Source of the DNA: JADGHQ01 sp045805385
GTDB lineage: Bacteria > Actinomycetota > Thermoleophilia > Solirubrobacterales > Thermoleophilaceae
Reading direction: 5' to 3'
DNA: 55,758 bases
NCBI GenBank assembly: GCA_045805385.1
Contig: JBJMLG010000180.1
Coordinates: 1 to 55,758, forward strand
Below are positions 17,063 to 26,272 of the stretch, piece by piece. A model generated the notes under the pieces. The model ran no database searches and was not told where the DNA came from. It saw nothing but the letters and a program-made list of their open reading frames with translations. Made by a program: the position numbers and the translations under genes. Numbering within the stretch: position 1 is the stretch's first letter; each line of letters starts with the position of its first letter.

Positions 17063-19333
17063 CTAGGCACCCGCGGGCGCCGAGTCGGCTGAGCCGCTGC
17101 CGGCGGCGACCCGAGCCGGCTGGAAGCGGAAGGCGATCAGGGCGATGTCGTCGCGCGTGCGCCCGCCCGCCGCCTCCACCGCGGTGCGCTCGACCTCGGT
17201 CACGATCTCCTCCGGGGAGCGGCCGCGCAACCCGGCCAGCACGTCGATCAGGCCCTGCTCGCCGAGCTGGTCCTCGAGCGGGCCCGTCTCGATCACGCCG
17301 TCGGTGTAGAGCACGAGGGTGTCGCCCGGGAGCATCTCCCCGCGCACGTCGGTGTAGCGGGCGTTCTCGGCCGCGCCCACGATGGTCCCGAACTCGCCCA
17401 CCGGCTCGACCGTGCCGTCCACTCGCAGCAGCAGTCCCGGTGGGTGGCCCCCGAGCGCGATGACGATGCCGCAGCGGTCCGATGCGCACGTCACGTTCGC
17501 GACGCAGACCGTGCAGAGGTCGGAGGCCTCCGCCTGCATCGCCGAGTTGAGCGCGTGGAGCGAATCGGATGGCGGTCCCGGCCGCATCGCGGACGCGCGC
17601 AGGGTGTAGCGGGCGAACGCGGTTGCGGCGGCAGCCTCCGGGCCCTTGCCGACCACGTCGCCGATCACGAACTCCCAGCCGCCGTTTCGCTCGAACACGT
17701 CGTAGAAGTCGCCGCCCACCTCCTGCAGCTCGCCCGCGGCGCGGTAGCGCACCGCCAGCTCGCCGACCGGAATGTCCGGCAGGCGGCCCGGAAGCAGCCG
17801 TGCCTGGAGCGTGTGCGCGATGCGGCTGCGCTCCGTGTAGAGGCGCGCGTTCTCCACGGCCACACCGGCGCGGCGGGCCACATCCTCGGCTAGGCGCACG
17901 TCGTCTTGCCCGAACACGCGCGCCGACTCCGCCGTCACGAAGCTGATCACGCCGAGCGTCCTGCCGCGCGCCTGAAGCGGGGCGGTGATGGCCGAGGTGA
18001 GGCCGAGATCGCGGATGATCCGCAGGAGCTCGGGGTCGGGGATCACCTCCTCGAGCAGCTCGTCGGGTATCTCGGGCACCCACTCGGTCTCGCCGGTCCT
18101 GATCACGTTCGGCGCGCCGGTCCGGGCGTCGGGGTCGGGCGGGAAGCGCTCGTTCAGTTCCCAGGCGAAGCGCTCGCGCTCGGGATCCGAGTGCGCCACG
18201 GCGACCTGGCGGATCATCCCGCGCTCGTCCACGAGCTGGATCGCGCACCAGTCGGCGATGGCGGGGACCGCTATGCGCGTCACGTTCGTGAGCGTCTCCT
18301 CGTAGTCGAGCGAGGAGTCGAGGATCTCCCCGGCCTGCGCCAGGAATGCGGCACGGCGGCGCGCGGCGCGTTCGGCGTCGAGCAGCCGGCGCCGCTCGGT
18401 CACGTCGGTCACCACCACCGTGATCCCGATCACCTCGCCGTCGAAGCCGCGCACCGGCATGTACGACGTGAGCCAGGTTCGCACCTCACCGGGCCGCGCA
18501 CGCGTCTCGCCCATGTGCTCCACGTCGAGTAGCGGCTCGCCGGAGGCGATCACCCTGCGGTACTGCTCCGCGACCTCGGGCCCGATCTCCGGGCCGAGCA
18601 GCTCCTCTACCGTCTTCCCGACGTGATCCTCTGGTGGCATGCCGTTCATCTCGGCGAGCGCCTGGTTCACGCGCAGGCAGCGCAGGTCGAGGTCGTAGAG
18701 CGCGAGACCGACAGGGATGGAGGCGAAGATCGTGTCGAGCTGGGCGCGGGCGCCCTCGGCCTCGTCGTAGAGCCGCGAGTTGTCCACGGCGAGGGCGAAG
18801 CGGCGGGCGAGATGCTCGGCGAAGTCGAGGTCGGCCTCGGTGTACTGCCGCCCCGGGCTGAGCGATAGGAACGTGAGCGCGCCGATCGTGCGGCCCCGGG
18901 CGCTCATCGGAACGATCATGTAGGAGCTTGCGGCGAGCTCGCGGTAGAGCGGCTCCTCGTCGGGTCCCTTCAGCAGGCCGGCGTCCGCGTCCGGCGGCAC
19001 GACCGAGACCAGCTCCGACTCACCGGTCGCGATCGCGTGCGCGACCCCTTCGCTGGCGCCCTTCTGCTCGCGGTAGCGGCGGCGGAGCTCCATCAGGAAC
19101 TCCTCCTTGACGGCGTCCGGGTGGCGGCTGGTGATGCCACGCAGGCTTCCGTCCGGCTGCACGACGTCCACCGAGCACCAGTCGGCGAAGTCAGGGACGG
19201 CGAGCGAGGCGACCTCGGCGAGGGTGCGCTCGTACTCGAGCGAGCCCGCCAGGACAGCGCTCGCCTCCGCCAGGAAGCTCAGCGCGGATCGGGCATCCAT
19301 GACGGCTGGTTGCTGCGGTGCTTGCTCGGTCAC
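17063..19333 (-). CDS. GAF-PAS-GAF-PP2C (SpoIIE/RsbU-type) serine phosphatase
   Basis: 756 residues. Two GAF-like domains (about 20-190 and 330-490), each opening with related sequence (VPDFADWCSVDVV and VPAIADWCAIQLV), flank a PAS domain (about 200-315, ending VVVTDVTERRRL). The C-terminal PP2C domain (520-735) keeps GGDFYDVF, GDVVGKGPEAA, LGGHPPGLLL, YTDGVIE and RDDIALI, so metal binding appears intact. Such enzymes dephosphorylate STAS antagonists to release sigma factors. It is convergent with rpsF and reads toward it. A STAS protein occurs at 33100 and an RsbW-like protein at 13059. Confidence 0.9.
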   Translation of the reverse strand: MTEQAPQQPAVMDARSALSFLAEASAVLAGSLEYERTLAEVASLAVPDFADWCSVDVVQPDGSLRGITSRHPDAVKEEFLMELRRRYREQKGASEGVAHAIATGESELVSVVPPDADAGLLKGPDEEPLYRELAASSYMIVPMSARGRTIGALTFLSLSPGRQYTEADLDFAEHLARRFALAVDNSRLYDEAEGARAQLDTIFASIPVGLALYDLDLRCLRVNQALAEMNGMPPEDHVGKTVEELLGPEIGPEVAEQYRRVIASGEPLLDVEHMGETRARPGEVRTWLTSYMPVRGFDGEVIGITVVVTDVTERRRLLDAERAARRRAAFLAQAGEILDSSLDYEETLTNVTRIAVPAIADWCAIQLVDERGMIRQVAVAHSDPERERFAWELNERFPPDPDARTGAPNVIRTGETEWVPEIPDELLEEVIPDPELLRIIRDLGLTSAITAPLQARGRTLGVISFVTAESARVFGQDDVRLAEDVARRAGVAVENARLYTERSRIAHTLQARLLPGRLPDIPVGELAVRYRAAGELQEVGGDFYDVFERNGGWEFVIGDVVGKGPEAAAATAFARYTLRASAMRPGPPSDSLHALNSAMQAEASDLCTVCVANVTCASDRCGIVIALGGHPPGLLLRVDGTVEPVGEFGTIVGAAENARYTDVRGEMLPGDTLVLYTDGVIETGPLEDQLGEQGLIDVLAGLRGRSPEEIVTEVERTAVEAAGGRTRDDIALIAFRFQPARVAAGSGSADSAPAGA

Positions 19334-19408
19334 GCCCCCTGCGCGCCCTCGCTGATTGCGGCACGCCGAACGGAGGCTACAAGGATTGCCGCGTGTGCGG
19401 GCATCTTT

Positions 19409-19870
19409 TCAGCCACTGCGCAGTGCGAATTCGAACAGTCCCGCACGTGCCTGGGCGCACGCATCGCAGCCGTCGAGATGGCGCGCGAGGAGCGGCAACG
19501 CGCCGTCCGGATCCCCACCTACGAGCTCGATCTCCACGTGCTCGTCGAGGCGGTCGAGGCATTCGTCGCATGCCGGCCCCCGGGCTCCGGAGCGCCTCGC
19601 CAGCTCTGCCACCGGGAAGCGCGCCGCCCATAGCGTGAAGCGGCTCGTGCCCGAGTAGTCGGCCAGGCTTTCGAGGAGCCGTCCGCCCGCCTGCTCCACC
19701 GCCTCGTCGGCGAGCTCGGCGGCGTCCGCGTCTCCGCGCCGCTTCAGCTCACGGCGCGCCGCCCGTGCCACCAGCCGCTGAAGGCGTCCCTGGGCGCGAA
19801 GCCGCTCGCGCTCGTCGTCGCCGGTGAGCGACTCGATCCATGCGCGCGAATCCGGGTCCGGAGCCTGCAT
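19409..19870 (-). CDS. Sigma-region-2-like / zinc-finger anti-sigma fusion protein
   Basis: 153 residues. The first 100 resemble ECF sigma region 2: a helical run with RLVARAARRELKRRG, ELADEAVEQAGGRLLESL and YSGTSRFTLWAARFPVAELA, the last matching the 'F-x-G-x-S-x-F-x-x-W' region 2.4 pattern. No region 4 follows. Instead there is a Cys/His cluster: ACDECLDRLDEHVEIEL and then LARHLDGCDACAQA, i.e. the H-x3-C-x2-C anti-sigma zinc finger. ATG 19870 is chosen because homology starts there. It lies just upstream of the PP2C phosphatase gene on the same strand. Whether it acts as sigma, anti-sigma or neither is open. Confidence 0.55.
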   Translation of the reverse strand: MQAPDPDSRAWIESLTGDDERERLRAQGRLQRLVARAARRELKRRGDADAAELADEAVEQAGGRLLESLADYSGTSRFTLWAARFPVAELARRSGARGPACDECLDRLDEHVEIELVGGDPDGALPLLARHLDGCDACAQARAGLFEFALRSG

Positions 19871-19922
19871 CTCGTGGAGAATGGACGATCCGGGCGATGT
19901 CGACCACGGCGGAACCGTTACA

Positions 19923-19947
19923 GGACCGCAAAACACTCCTAAGTTCC
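19923..19947 (-). promoter_or_regulatory. Candidate ECF-type promoter (GGAAC-N16-GTC)
   Basis: On the minus strand GGAAC (19947-19943) is followed after exactly 16 bases by GTCC (19926-19923), the classic ECF sigma promoter layout. It lies about 55 bases before the ATG of the sigma/zinc-finger fusion gene, where an autoregulatory promoter would be expected. Motif match only. Confidence 0.4.
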
Positions 19948-20048
19948 TGCAACTTCCTGGGCGCCGGGGCCCGTAGCGTCGGTGAGCCCTTGTACCCTCG
20001 CCTGACGAGCCCAAGACCGCCCGATCAGATCTGAAGGAGCATCACCTC

Positions 20049-20501
20049 ATGGCAGCAACCAACATCAACCGCGTCGTGCTGACGGGCAATCTCACCCGGG
20101 ATCCCGAGCTGCGCAGCACGAGCGGCGGCACCTCCGTCTGCAGCCTGCGCATCGCGAGCAACACCCGCCGCCGGAACGCCTCGGGCGAGTGGGAGGACAA
20201 GCCCAACTTCTTCGACGTCACGGTGTGGGGAGCGCAGGGTGAGAATTGCGCCACCTACCTGCAGAAGGGCCGCCCCGTAGCGGTCGACGGGCGCCTCGAA
20301 TGGCGCGAGTGGCAGGACAAGGACGGCAACAAGCGCCAGTCGGTCGATATCATTGCCGATTCGGTCCAGTTCCTCGGATCGCGGGACGGCGGCGAGAACG
20401 GTGGTCGTTTCACGCCGCAGAGCGATGTGCCGGCCGATACCGGCGACTTCTCTCCTGCGCCCGCGGGACCCGGGAACTCGGACGACGACATCCCGTTCTA
20501 A
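20049..20501 (+). CDS. ssb: Single-stranded DNA-binding protein
   Basis: 150 residues. N-terminal OB fold (INRVVLTGNLTRDPELR, WGAQGENCATYLQKGRPVAVDGRLEWREW), a short Gly/Pro linker, and the acidic tip DDDIPF that binds replication and repair partners. Ribosome site AAGGAG eleven bases before ATG. First gene of the ssb-rpsR-rplI run. Because the gene upstream is on the other strand, ssb must have its own promoter in 19871-20048; a TACCCT at 19993-19998 is the only weak -10 candidate I see. Confidence 0.96.
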   Translation: MAATNINRVVLTGNLTRDPELRSTSGGTSVCSLRIASNTRRRNASGEWEDKPNFFDVTVWGAQGENCATYLQKGRPVAVDGRLEWREWQDKDGNKRQSVDIIADSVQFLGSRDGGENGGRFTPQSDVPADTGDFSPAPAGPGNSDDDIPF

Positions 20502-20515
20502 GGAGTTCGTTCAAG

Positions 20516-20794
20516 TTGGCAAAAGCACGCGGAGGCAGCCGGCAGCAGACCCGGCGCCGCGATAGGAAGGGCGGCCCCGGCAGTGGTCGGCGGAAGCCTT
20601 GCGCTTTCTGCCGCGACAAGGTCGACGTCGTCGACTACAAGGACTTCGGCACCCTGCGCCGCGCCATGAGCGAGAAGGGCAAGATCCGCTCCGCTCGCAT
20701 CACGGGCGCGTGCCGCAGGCATCAGCGTCAGCTCGCAATCGCCATCAAGCGCGGGCGAGAGCTGGGGCTCCTGCCGTACGTCGCGGACCGGTAG
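20516..20794 (+). CDS. rpsR: 30S ribosomal protein S18 (zinc-binding C+ type)
   Basis: 92 residues from TTG 20516, with AGGAG at 20501-20505. Core motifs DYKDFGTLRRAMSEKGKI and RITGACRRHQRQLAIAIKRGR identify S18. It retains CAFC near residue 30 and the Cys-x-x-x-His of TGACRRH, so it is the zinc-containing form rather than the zinc-free paralogue used in zinc starvation. The basic N-terminal arm of about 25 residues is longer than in E. coli. Two bases separate it from rplI. Confidence 0.93.
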   Translation: MAKARGGSRQQTRRRDRKGGPGSGRRKPCAFCRDKVDVVDYKDFGTLRRAMSEKGKIRSARITGACRRHQRQLAIAIKRGRELGLLPYVADR

Positions 20795-20796
20795 GC

Positions 20797-21246
20797 ATGG
20801 CTCAGGCGATCCTGCTGCAGCCGGTGGAGACGCTCGGAGACCGCGGCGACGTGGTCGACGTCTCCGCCGGCTATCTGCGGAACTTCCTCGTCCCGCGCAA
20901 GCTCGCCCAGCCCGCAACGCCCGGCGCGATAGCCGAGGCGCGGCGGCGCATCGAGGCGGCGAAGCGTGCGGAGGAGGAGCAGACCGAGCGGGCGTCGGAG
21001 AACGCCGCCCTGCTCACGAAGACGGTGCTCACGATTCGCCAGCAGGCGGGCGACGACGGCCGTCTGTTCGGGTCGGTCACGGCCCAGGACATCGTCGACG
21101 CGATCAAGAACGCGCGCGGTCTGAAGCTCGACCGCCGCAAGGTTCAGCTGGAGCACCCGATCAAGACGACGGGCACGCACATGGTGACCGTGGAGGTCAG
21201 CGAAGGCGTTACCGCCGACGTCAAGACCATCGTGACCTCCGAGTGA
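20797..21246 (+). CDS. rplI: 50S ribosomal protein L9
   Basis: 149 residues. N-terminal AILLQPVETLGDRGDVVDV and AGYLRNFLVPRKLA are the L9 rRNA-binding signature; a long central helix (about 45-75) leads to the C-terminal domain (LFGSVTAQDIVDAIK, TGTHMVTVEVSEGV). The last codons (Ser-Glu-stop) are formed by the left arm of the palindromic element at 21238-21362, so the original 3' end of the gene may have been replaced. Confidence 0.95.
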   Translation: MAQAILLQPVETLGDRGDVVDVSAGYLRNFLVPRKLAQPATPGAIAEARRRIEAAKRAEEEQTERASENAALLTKTVLTIRQQAGDDGRLFGSVTAQDIVDAIKNARGLKLDRRKVQLEHPIKTTGTHMVTVEVSEGVTADVKTIVTSE

Positions 21247-21362
21247 ATTCTGGTGGCTGCAAACCTGCGCCGGACGGCGTCCTCGGGGCTCGCAATATCG
21301 ACATATTGCTTCGCCCCTGCGTCCTTGCCCGGCTTGGTTTTCGCAACCAGAATTCACTCGGA
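21238..21362. repeat. 125-bp imperfect palindrome with perfect 17-bp terminal inverted repeats (MITE/REP-like candidate)
   Basis: The outer arms, 21238-21254 and 21346-21362, are perfect 17-base inverted repeats (core GTGAATTCTGGT). Inner halves still pair partly (AAACC, GCCGG and GGGGC blocks recur in both arms), and the centre is a 7-bp stem GCAATAT/ATATTGC (21292-21298 and 21303-21309) around CGAC. The left end runs into the last codons of rplI and the right end stops 66 bases before dnaB. No clear target-site duplication. The only copy I found in this window. Confidence 0.7.
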
Positions 21363-21428
21363 ACGTCGCGTGATTCCCTGATGCTCGCGGCCGCTCCTAT
21401 CCCCGACCGCCTCGCCGTTTGACGTCGC

Positions 21429-22832
21429 GTGGCGGTTTCTGTCGCTCCTGACCAGGGCGCGGGCAAGCTACCTCCGCAGAATCTCGAGGCGGAGACCTCG
21501 GTCCTCGGCGCCATCCTGCTCGCGGAGCAGGCGCTCGACGGCGTTCTGATCGACGTCCGGCTGAAGCCGGACGACTTCTACCGCCCGCGCCACCAGCTCA
21601 TCTTCCGGGCAATGATCCGCCTGAAGGAGAAGGCGGATCCCGAGGCGGTCGACGCCGTCACCGTGTCCGAGGAGCTGGCGCGAGCCGGCGAGCTGGAGGA
21701 GGCCGGCGGCACGGCGTACATCCATTCGCTGCCGAACACCGTGCCGGCGGCGGCGAACGCGCGGCACTACGCCCGCATCGTCAAGCAGCACGCGCTCATG
21801 CGCAGGCTGCTCGACGCGTCGCGAAACATCGCCGACGAGGTCTACTCGTTCTCCGGCGACGCGCATGAGCTGGTCGAGCGGGCCGAGGCCACCTTCTTCC
21901 GGATCGGGCACGAGGACCGCACCGGCGAGCTGCGGGCGATCGAGGACGTGCTCCACGACGAGCTCGACAAGCTCGAAATGGTCTCGCGCGAGGGCGTCGC
22001 GCTCACCGGCACGCCGTCCGGGTTCAAGGACCTCGACGAGCTCACGGGCGGCTTCCAGCCCGGCAATCTGATCGTGCTGGCCGCGCGCCCGTCGATGGGC
22101 AAGTCCGCGCTCGTGGTGAACATCGCGGAGAACGCCGCGGTCGAGCACGACCGCCCGGTCGCGCTCTTCTCGCTCGAGATGTCCGAGACCGAGCTCGCAC
22201 AGCGCTTCATCGCCTCTCAGGCGAAGCTGAACGGCGACGACCTCCGCAAGGGCCGTGTGAAGCCCGACCGCTGGCCCAAGGTCGTGAAGGCCACCGAGCG
22301 GCTCGCCCGCGCGCCGCTTTACGTGGATGACTCGAGCGATATCGGCATCCTCGAGCTGCGCGCCAAGGCGCGCCGTCTCCACTCCCGCAAGGAGCTCGGC
22401 CTGCTGGTCGTGGACTACCTGCAGCTGATGCGGCCCGAGGACAGCTCGGCCAGCCGCGTCGAGCAGATCGGCCAGATCAGCCGCGGCCTGAAGATCCTCG
22501 CGCGCGAGCTGAAGATCCCGGTGATCGCGGTCTCGCAGCTCTCGCGCGCGGTGGAGTCGCGTCCGGACAAGCGGCCACTCTTGTCCGACCTCCGCGAGTC
22601 CGGCCAGATCGAGCAGGACGCGGACCTCGTGATGTTCATCTACCGCGACGAGTACTACAACCGCGACTCCGACCGCCCGGGCGAGGCCGACGTGATCGTT
22701 TCCAAGCACCGCAACGGCCCGGTCGGGGACGTCGTGCTCACGTTCCTGTCCCGCTATCCGAAGTTCGCGAACCTCTACCGCGAGCGTCCCGGCGAGCCCG
22801 CCATCGCGGGCGTGCCCGAAGAGGGACTGTGA
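21429..22832 (+). CDS. dnaB: Replicative DNA helicase
   Basis: 467 residues. N-terminal DnaB domain (PPQNLEAETSVLGAILL), linker, then the RecA-like motor: Walker A in ARPSMGKSAL (about 219-228), FSLEMSETEL, Walker B LLVVDYLQLM, and SDLRESGQIEQDADLVMFI. No intein is present, and the length is normal. Start is GTG 21429, placed immediately after the palindromic element region. Its TGA overlaps the next GTG (GTGA), coupling it to the loader-like gene. Confidence 0.95.
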   Translation: MAVSVAPDQGAGKLPPQNLEAETSVLGAILLAEQALDGVLIDVRLKPDDFYRPRHQLIFRAMIRLKEKADPEAVDAVTVSEELARAGELEEAGGTAYIHSLPNTVPAAANARHYARIVKQHALMRRLLDASRNIADEVYSFSGDAHELVERAEATFFRIGHEDRTGELRAIEDVLHDELDKLEMVSREGVALTGTPSGFKDLDELTGGFQPGNLIVLAARPSMGKSALVVNIAENAAVEHDRPVALFSLEMSETELAQRFIASQAKLNGDDLRKGRVKPDRWPKVVKATERLARAPLYVDDSSDIGILELRAKARRLHSRKELGLLVVDYLQLMRPEDSSASRVEQIGQISRGLKILARELKIPVIAVSQLSRAVESRPDKRPLLSDLRESGQIEQDADLVMFIYRDEYYNRDSDRPGEADVIVSKHRNGPVGDVVLTFLSRYPKFANLYRERPGEPAIAGVPEEGL

Positions 22833-23605
22833 CCCAGCCGGCCGGGGACGCGACGTTCGGCCACGAGCCCGAGGACCGCGGCTCCGCCGACGTGTCGCGC
22901 ATCGGCATAGACCCGGCCGACGGCTTCTGCCCCGAGCACCTCTGCGACGGCAGCGGCTGGATCCTCGGCGACGACAACGCCGCGCGCCCCTGCTCTTGTC
23001 GAGAGCGCCGCATCAACCGCGCGCACAGCCGGCGCATGGGCACCGGCGTGCCGAAGCGTTTCCGCGGCGTCTCCTTCGAGCGCAAGCCGATCGCCGACAT
23101 GGACCCGTTCGTGCTCCGCAGCGTCCGCGAGTTCACCGAGCGGATCGCCGAGCGCCTCGACCAAGGGCGGGGTCTGTGGTTCTACGGCGACGTCGGCACC
23201 GGCAAGACGTCGCTCGCGATGCTCGTCTCGAAGGCGGCGCTCGAGGCCGGGCGCTCCGTCGCAATCTACTCGGTGCCGCGCCTGCTCGCCGACATCAAGG
23301 AGACCTACGAGCGCGATTCCGGCGACTCCTACCTGGGCTTCTTCCGGCGTCTGTGCGACGTTGATCTGCTGCATCTCGACGACCTGGGAGCGGAGAAGCG
23401 CACCGAGTGGGTGCTCGAGCAGCTCTACTCGATCGTGAACGAGCGCTGGCAGGAGGAGTCCTCGATCGTGGTCACCACGAACCTCATGGATCTCGACGAG
23501 CTGCGCGAGCAGGTGGGCGCGCGCACCGTGTCGCGGCTCGCGGAGATCTGCGGCGACCCGATCCCGATCATGGGCCGCGACCTGCGTATGGCGTCCGCGC
23601 CCTAG
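22829..23605 (+). CDS. DnaC/IstB-like AAA+ ATPase, probable helicase loader
   Basis: 258 residues. N-terminal Cys cluster (FCPEHLCDGSGWI then RPCSCRERR) resembling the zinc module of DnaC/DnaI-type loaders, then an AAA+ core: Walker A in GDVGTGKTSL (about 130), Walker B in LLHLDDLGAE, sensor I VVTTNL, and SRLAEICGDP near the end (arginine-finger helix). GTG start overlaps dnaB stop, which supports a role in loading DnaB at forks. The E. coli DnaC name is not used because loader families are polyphyletic. Confidence 0.8.
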   Translation: MTQPAGDATFGHEPEDRGSADVSRIGIDPADGFCPEHLCDGSGWILGDDNAARPCSCRERRINRAHSRRMGTGVPKRFRGVSFERKPIADMDPFVLRSVREFTERIAERLDQGRGLWFYGDVGTGKTSLAMLVSKAALEAGRSVAIYSVPRLLADIKETYERDSGDSYLGFFRRLCDVDLLHLDDLGAEKRTEWVLEQLYSIVNERWQEESSIVVTTNLMDLDELREQVGARTVSRLAEICGDPIPIMGRDLRMASAP

Positions 23606-23617
23606 ACTCGATTCGCT

Positions 23618-24922
<1,305 letters not shown>

Positions 24923-24923
24923 G

Positions 24924-25571
24924 TCAGCCCTCGGGCAGCACGGCCGCCTCGCCGCGGCGGAGGAGCCTCAGCGCCAGCACGAGCGAGGCGAGCATGGCGG
25001 TCACCGACAGCGTGATCTGCACGCTCACCACGCCCTCCCGGCGCCAGTAGACGTCGTCGAGCTCGAGCAGCAGCGCCGACTCGTCGAGCGTCAGCCCCAT
25101 GCCGGTGCCGAACGCGAGCGCCAGCTTCGGCTTCAGGCGCTCGCTGCCGGAGGCGATCGCCGCGGAGCCCGCCGCGAAGGTGAGCAAGATCCCCGGCACG
25201 AAGTGGTGGATGTGGCGGCGGCCCAGGAAGACATCCCGAAAGGGGCCCAGGCGGCCGCGGCCGCGCAGCAGGTGGGCGATGCCGCGGGCCGAGAGAAACG
25301 TGATCACGAACGAGCCGAACAGGTTGAGGAGCGCGTTCTCGCGCTCGGACGCGTGCTGGTAGCCCGCGACCGCCACGGTGACGGTCTCGGCCACGGCCTC
25401 CTCGGCCGCGCCGAGCACATGCGGCGTCTCGGTCGGCAGCGGAGCCGAACCGCGGCGCCACACGCGGGCTACCTCGTTGCCGATCACGGCCAGGCTTGCG
25501 ATGCCGGCGACGATCGCCAGGCCCGCCGTGCCGCGCCCGTAGAGCGGCCGGCGCCGGCGCCTCAGCGCCAC
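24924..25571 (-). CDS. Integral membrane protein of unknown function
   Basis: 215 residues with a basic N-terminus and about four to five hydrophobic segments (15-33, 85-102, 120-140, 185-203). The loop RRHIHHFVPGI and the conserved-looking GMGLTLDESALLLELDDVYW suggest a defined family rather than random sequence, but I do not recognise a function. The stop is one base from the purA stop, tail to tail. The start overlaps the end of the acyltransferase gene by 10 bases, so it is probably the last gene of the nucleotide-sugar operon. Confidence 0.7.
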   Translation of the reverse strand: MALRRRRRPLYGRGTAGLAIVAGIASLAVIGNEVARVWRRGSAPLPTETPHVLGAAEEAVAETVTVAVAGYQHASERENALLNLFGSFVITFLSARGIAHLLRGRGRLGPFRDVFLGRRHIHHFVPGILLTFAAGSAAIASGSERLKPKLALAFGTGMGLTLDESALLLELDDVYWRREGVVSVQITLSVTAMLASLVLALRLLRRGEAAVLPEG

Positions 25572-26272
25572 CGCTCGATCAGCTCCTCGTCCCCCACCTC
25601 GCCCATCGGACGAGCCGGTACCCCCATAACCAGGGTTCTAGGCGGCACGTCGCGCGTGACGACCGCGCCGGCGGCCACGAACGCCTCCTCGCCGACCTCC
25701 ACGCCGGGGAGCAGCACCGCCCGGCCGCCCACGCGGCAAGCCCGGCGGAGGATCGCCCCCACGATCGAATAGTCGCCGTCGTGGCGGCCTGCCGTGTTGT
25801 CGTTCGTGGTCACCACGCCTGGCGCGACGAACACCTCGTCCTCGACCACGCTGTTTGCGGTGATGTAGCAGCCAGTCTGGATCCGGACGCCGGATCCGAC
25901 CCGGACGTCGTTGTCGATCGCCGAGCCGCGGCCCACCACCGAGCCCGCGCCGACGGAGGCGCGCTCGCGCACGTGCGCCTGGTCGCCGACCACGGCGCCC
26001 TCCCCGATCCGGGCGCCGGCGAGCACCACCGCAGCGGCGCAGATGGTGGCGTGCGGCTCGATCACCAGCGGTGACGGCGTCTCGCGCGACGCGCGGGAGC
26101 GCGGGCCGAGCGCGACGGGCTTTCCGAGGATCACACCGTCCTGGATGCGCACGCCCTCGCCCACGACTGTGCCGGCGTGGATCACCACGTGGCCGCCGAT
26201 CTCAACGCTGTCCGAAAGCTCGACGCCCTCGCCGAGCAGCAGTCCCGGGGCGCGGTCAGACGGCTGCAGCAC
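25562..26272 (-). CDS. Left-handed beta-helix (hexapeptide) acyltransferase, WbpD-like
   Basis: 236 residues from GTG 26272, which overlaps the oxidoreductase stop by 17 bases. Repeated (V/I)-G-x-G-x-x-(I/V) hexapeptides cover most of the protein (GEGVELSDSVEIGGHVVIH, VGAGSVVGRGSAI), with TNDNTAGRHDGD near residue 175 as the likely acetyl-CoA/sugar loop. Relatives such as WbpD N-acetylate the 3-amino group of UDP-GlcNAc(3N)A. The N-terminal half carries extra coils, making it longer than WbpD (about 190). The start upstream in the longer frame is antisense noise. Confidence 0.78.
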   Translation of the reverse strand: MLQPSDRAPGLLLGEGVELSDSVEIGGHVVIHAGTVVGEGVRIQDGVILGKPVALGPRSRASRETPSPLVIEPHATICAAAVVLAGARIGEGAVVGDQAHVRERASVGAGSVVGRGSAIDNDVRVGSGVRIQTGCYITANSVVEDEVFVAPGVVTTNDNTAGRHDGDYSIVGAILRRACRVGGRAVLLPGVEVGEEAFVAAGAVVTRDVPPRTLVMGVPARPMGEVGDEELIERWR

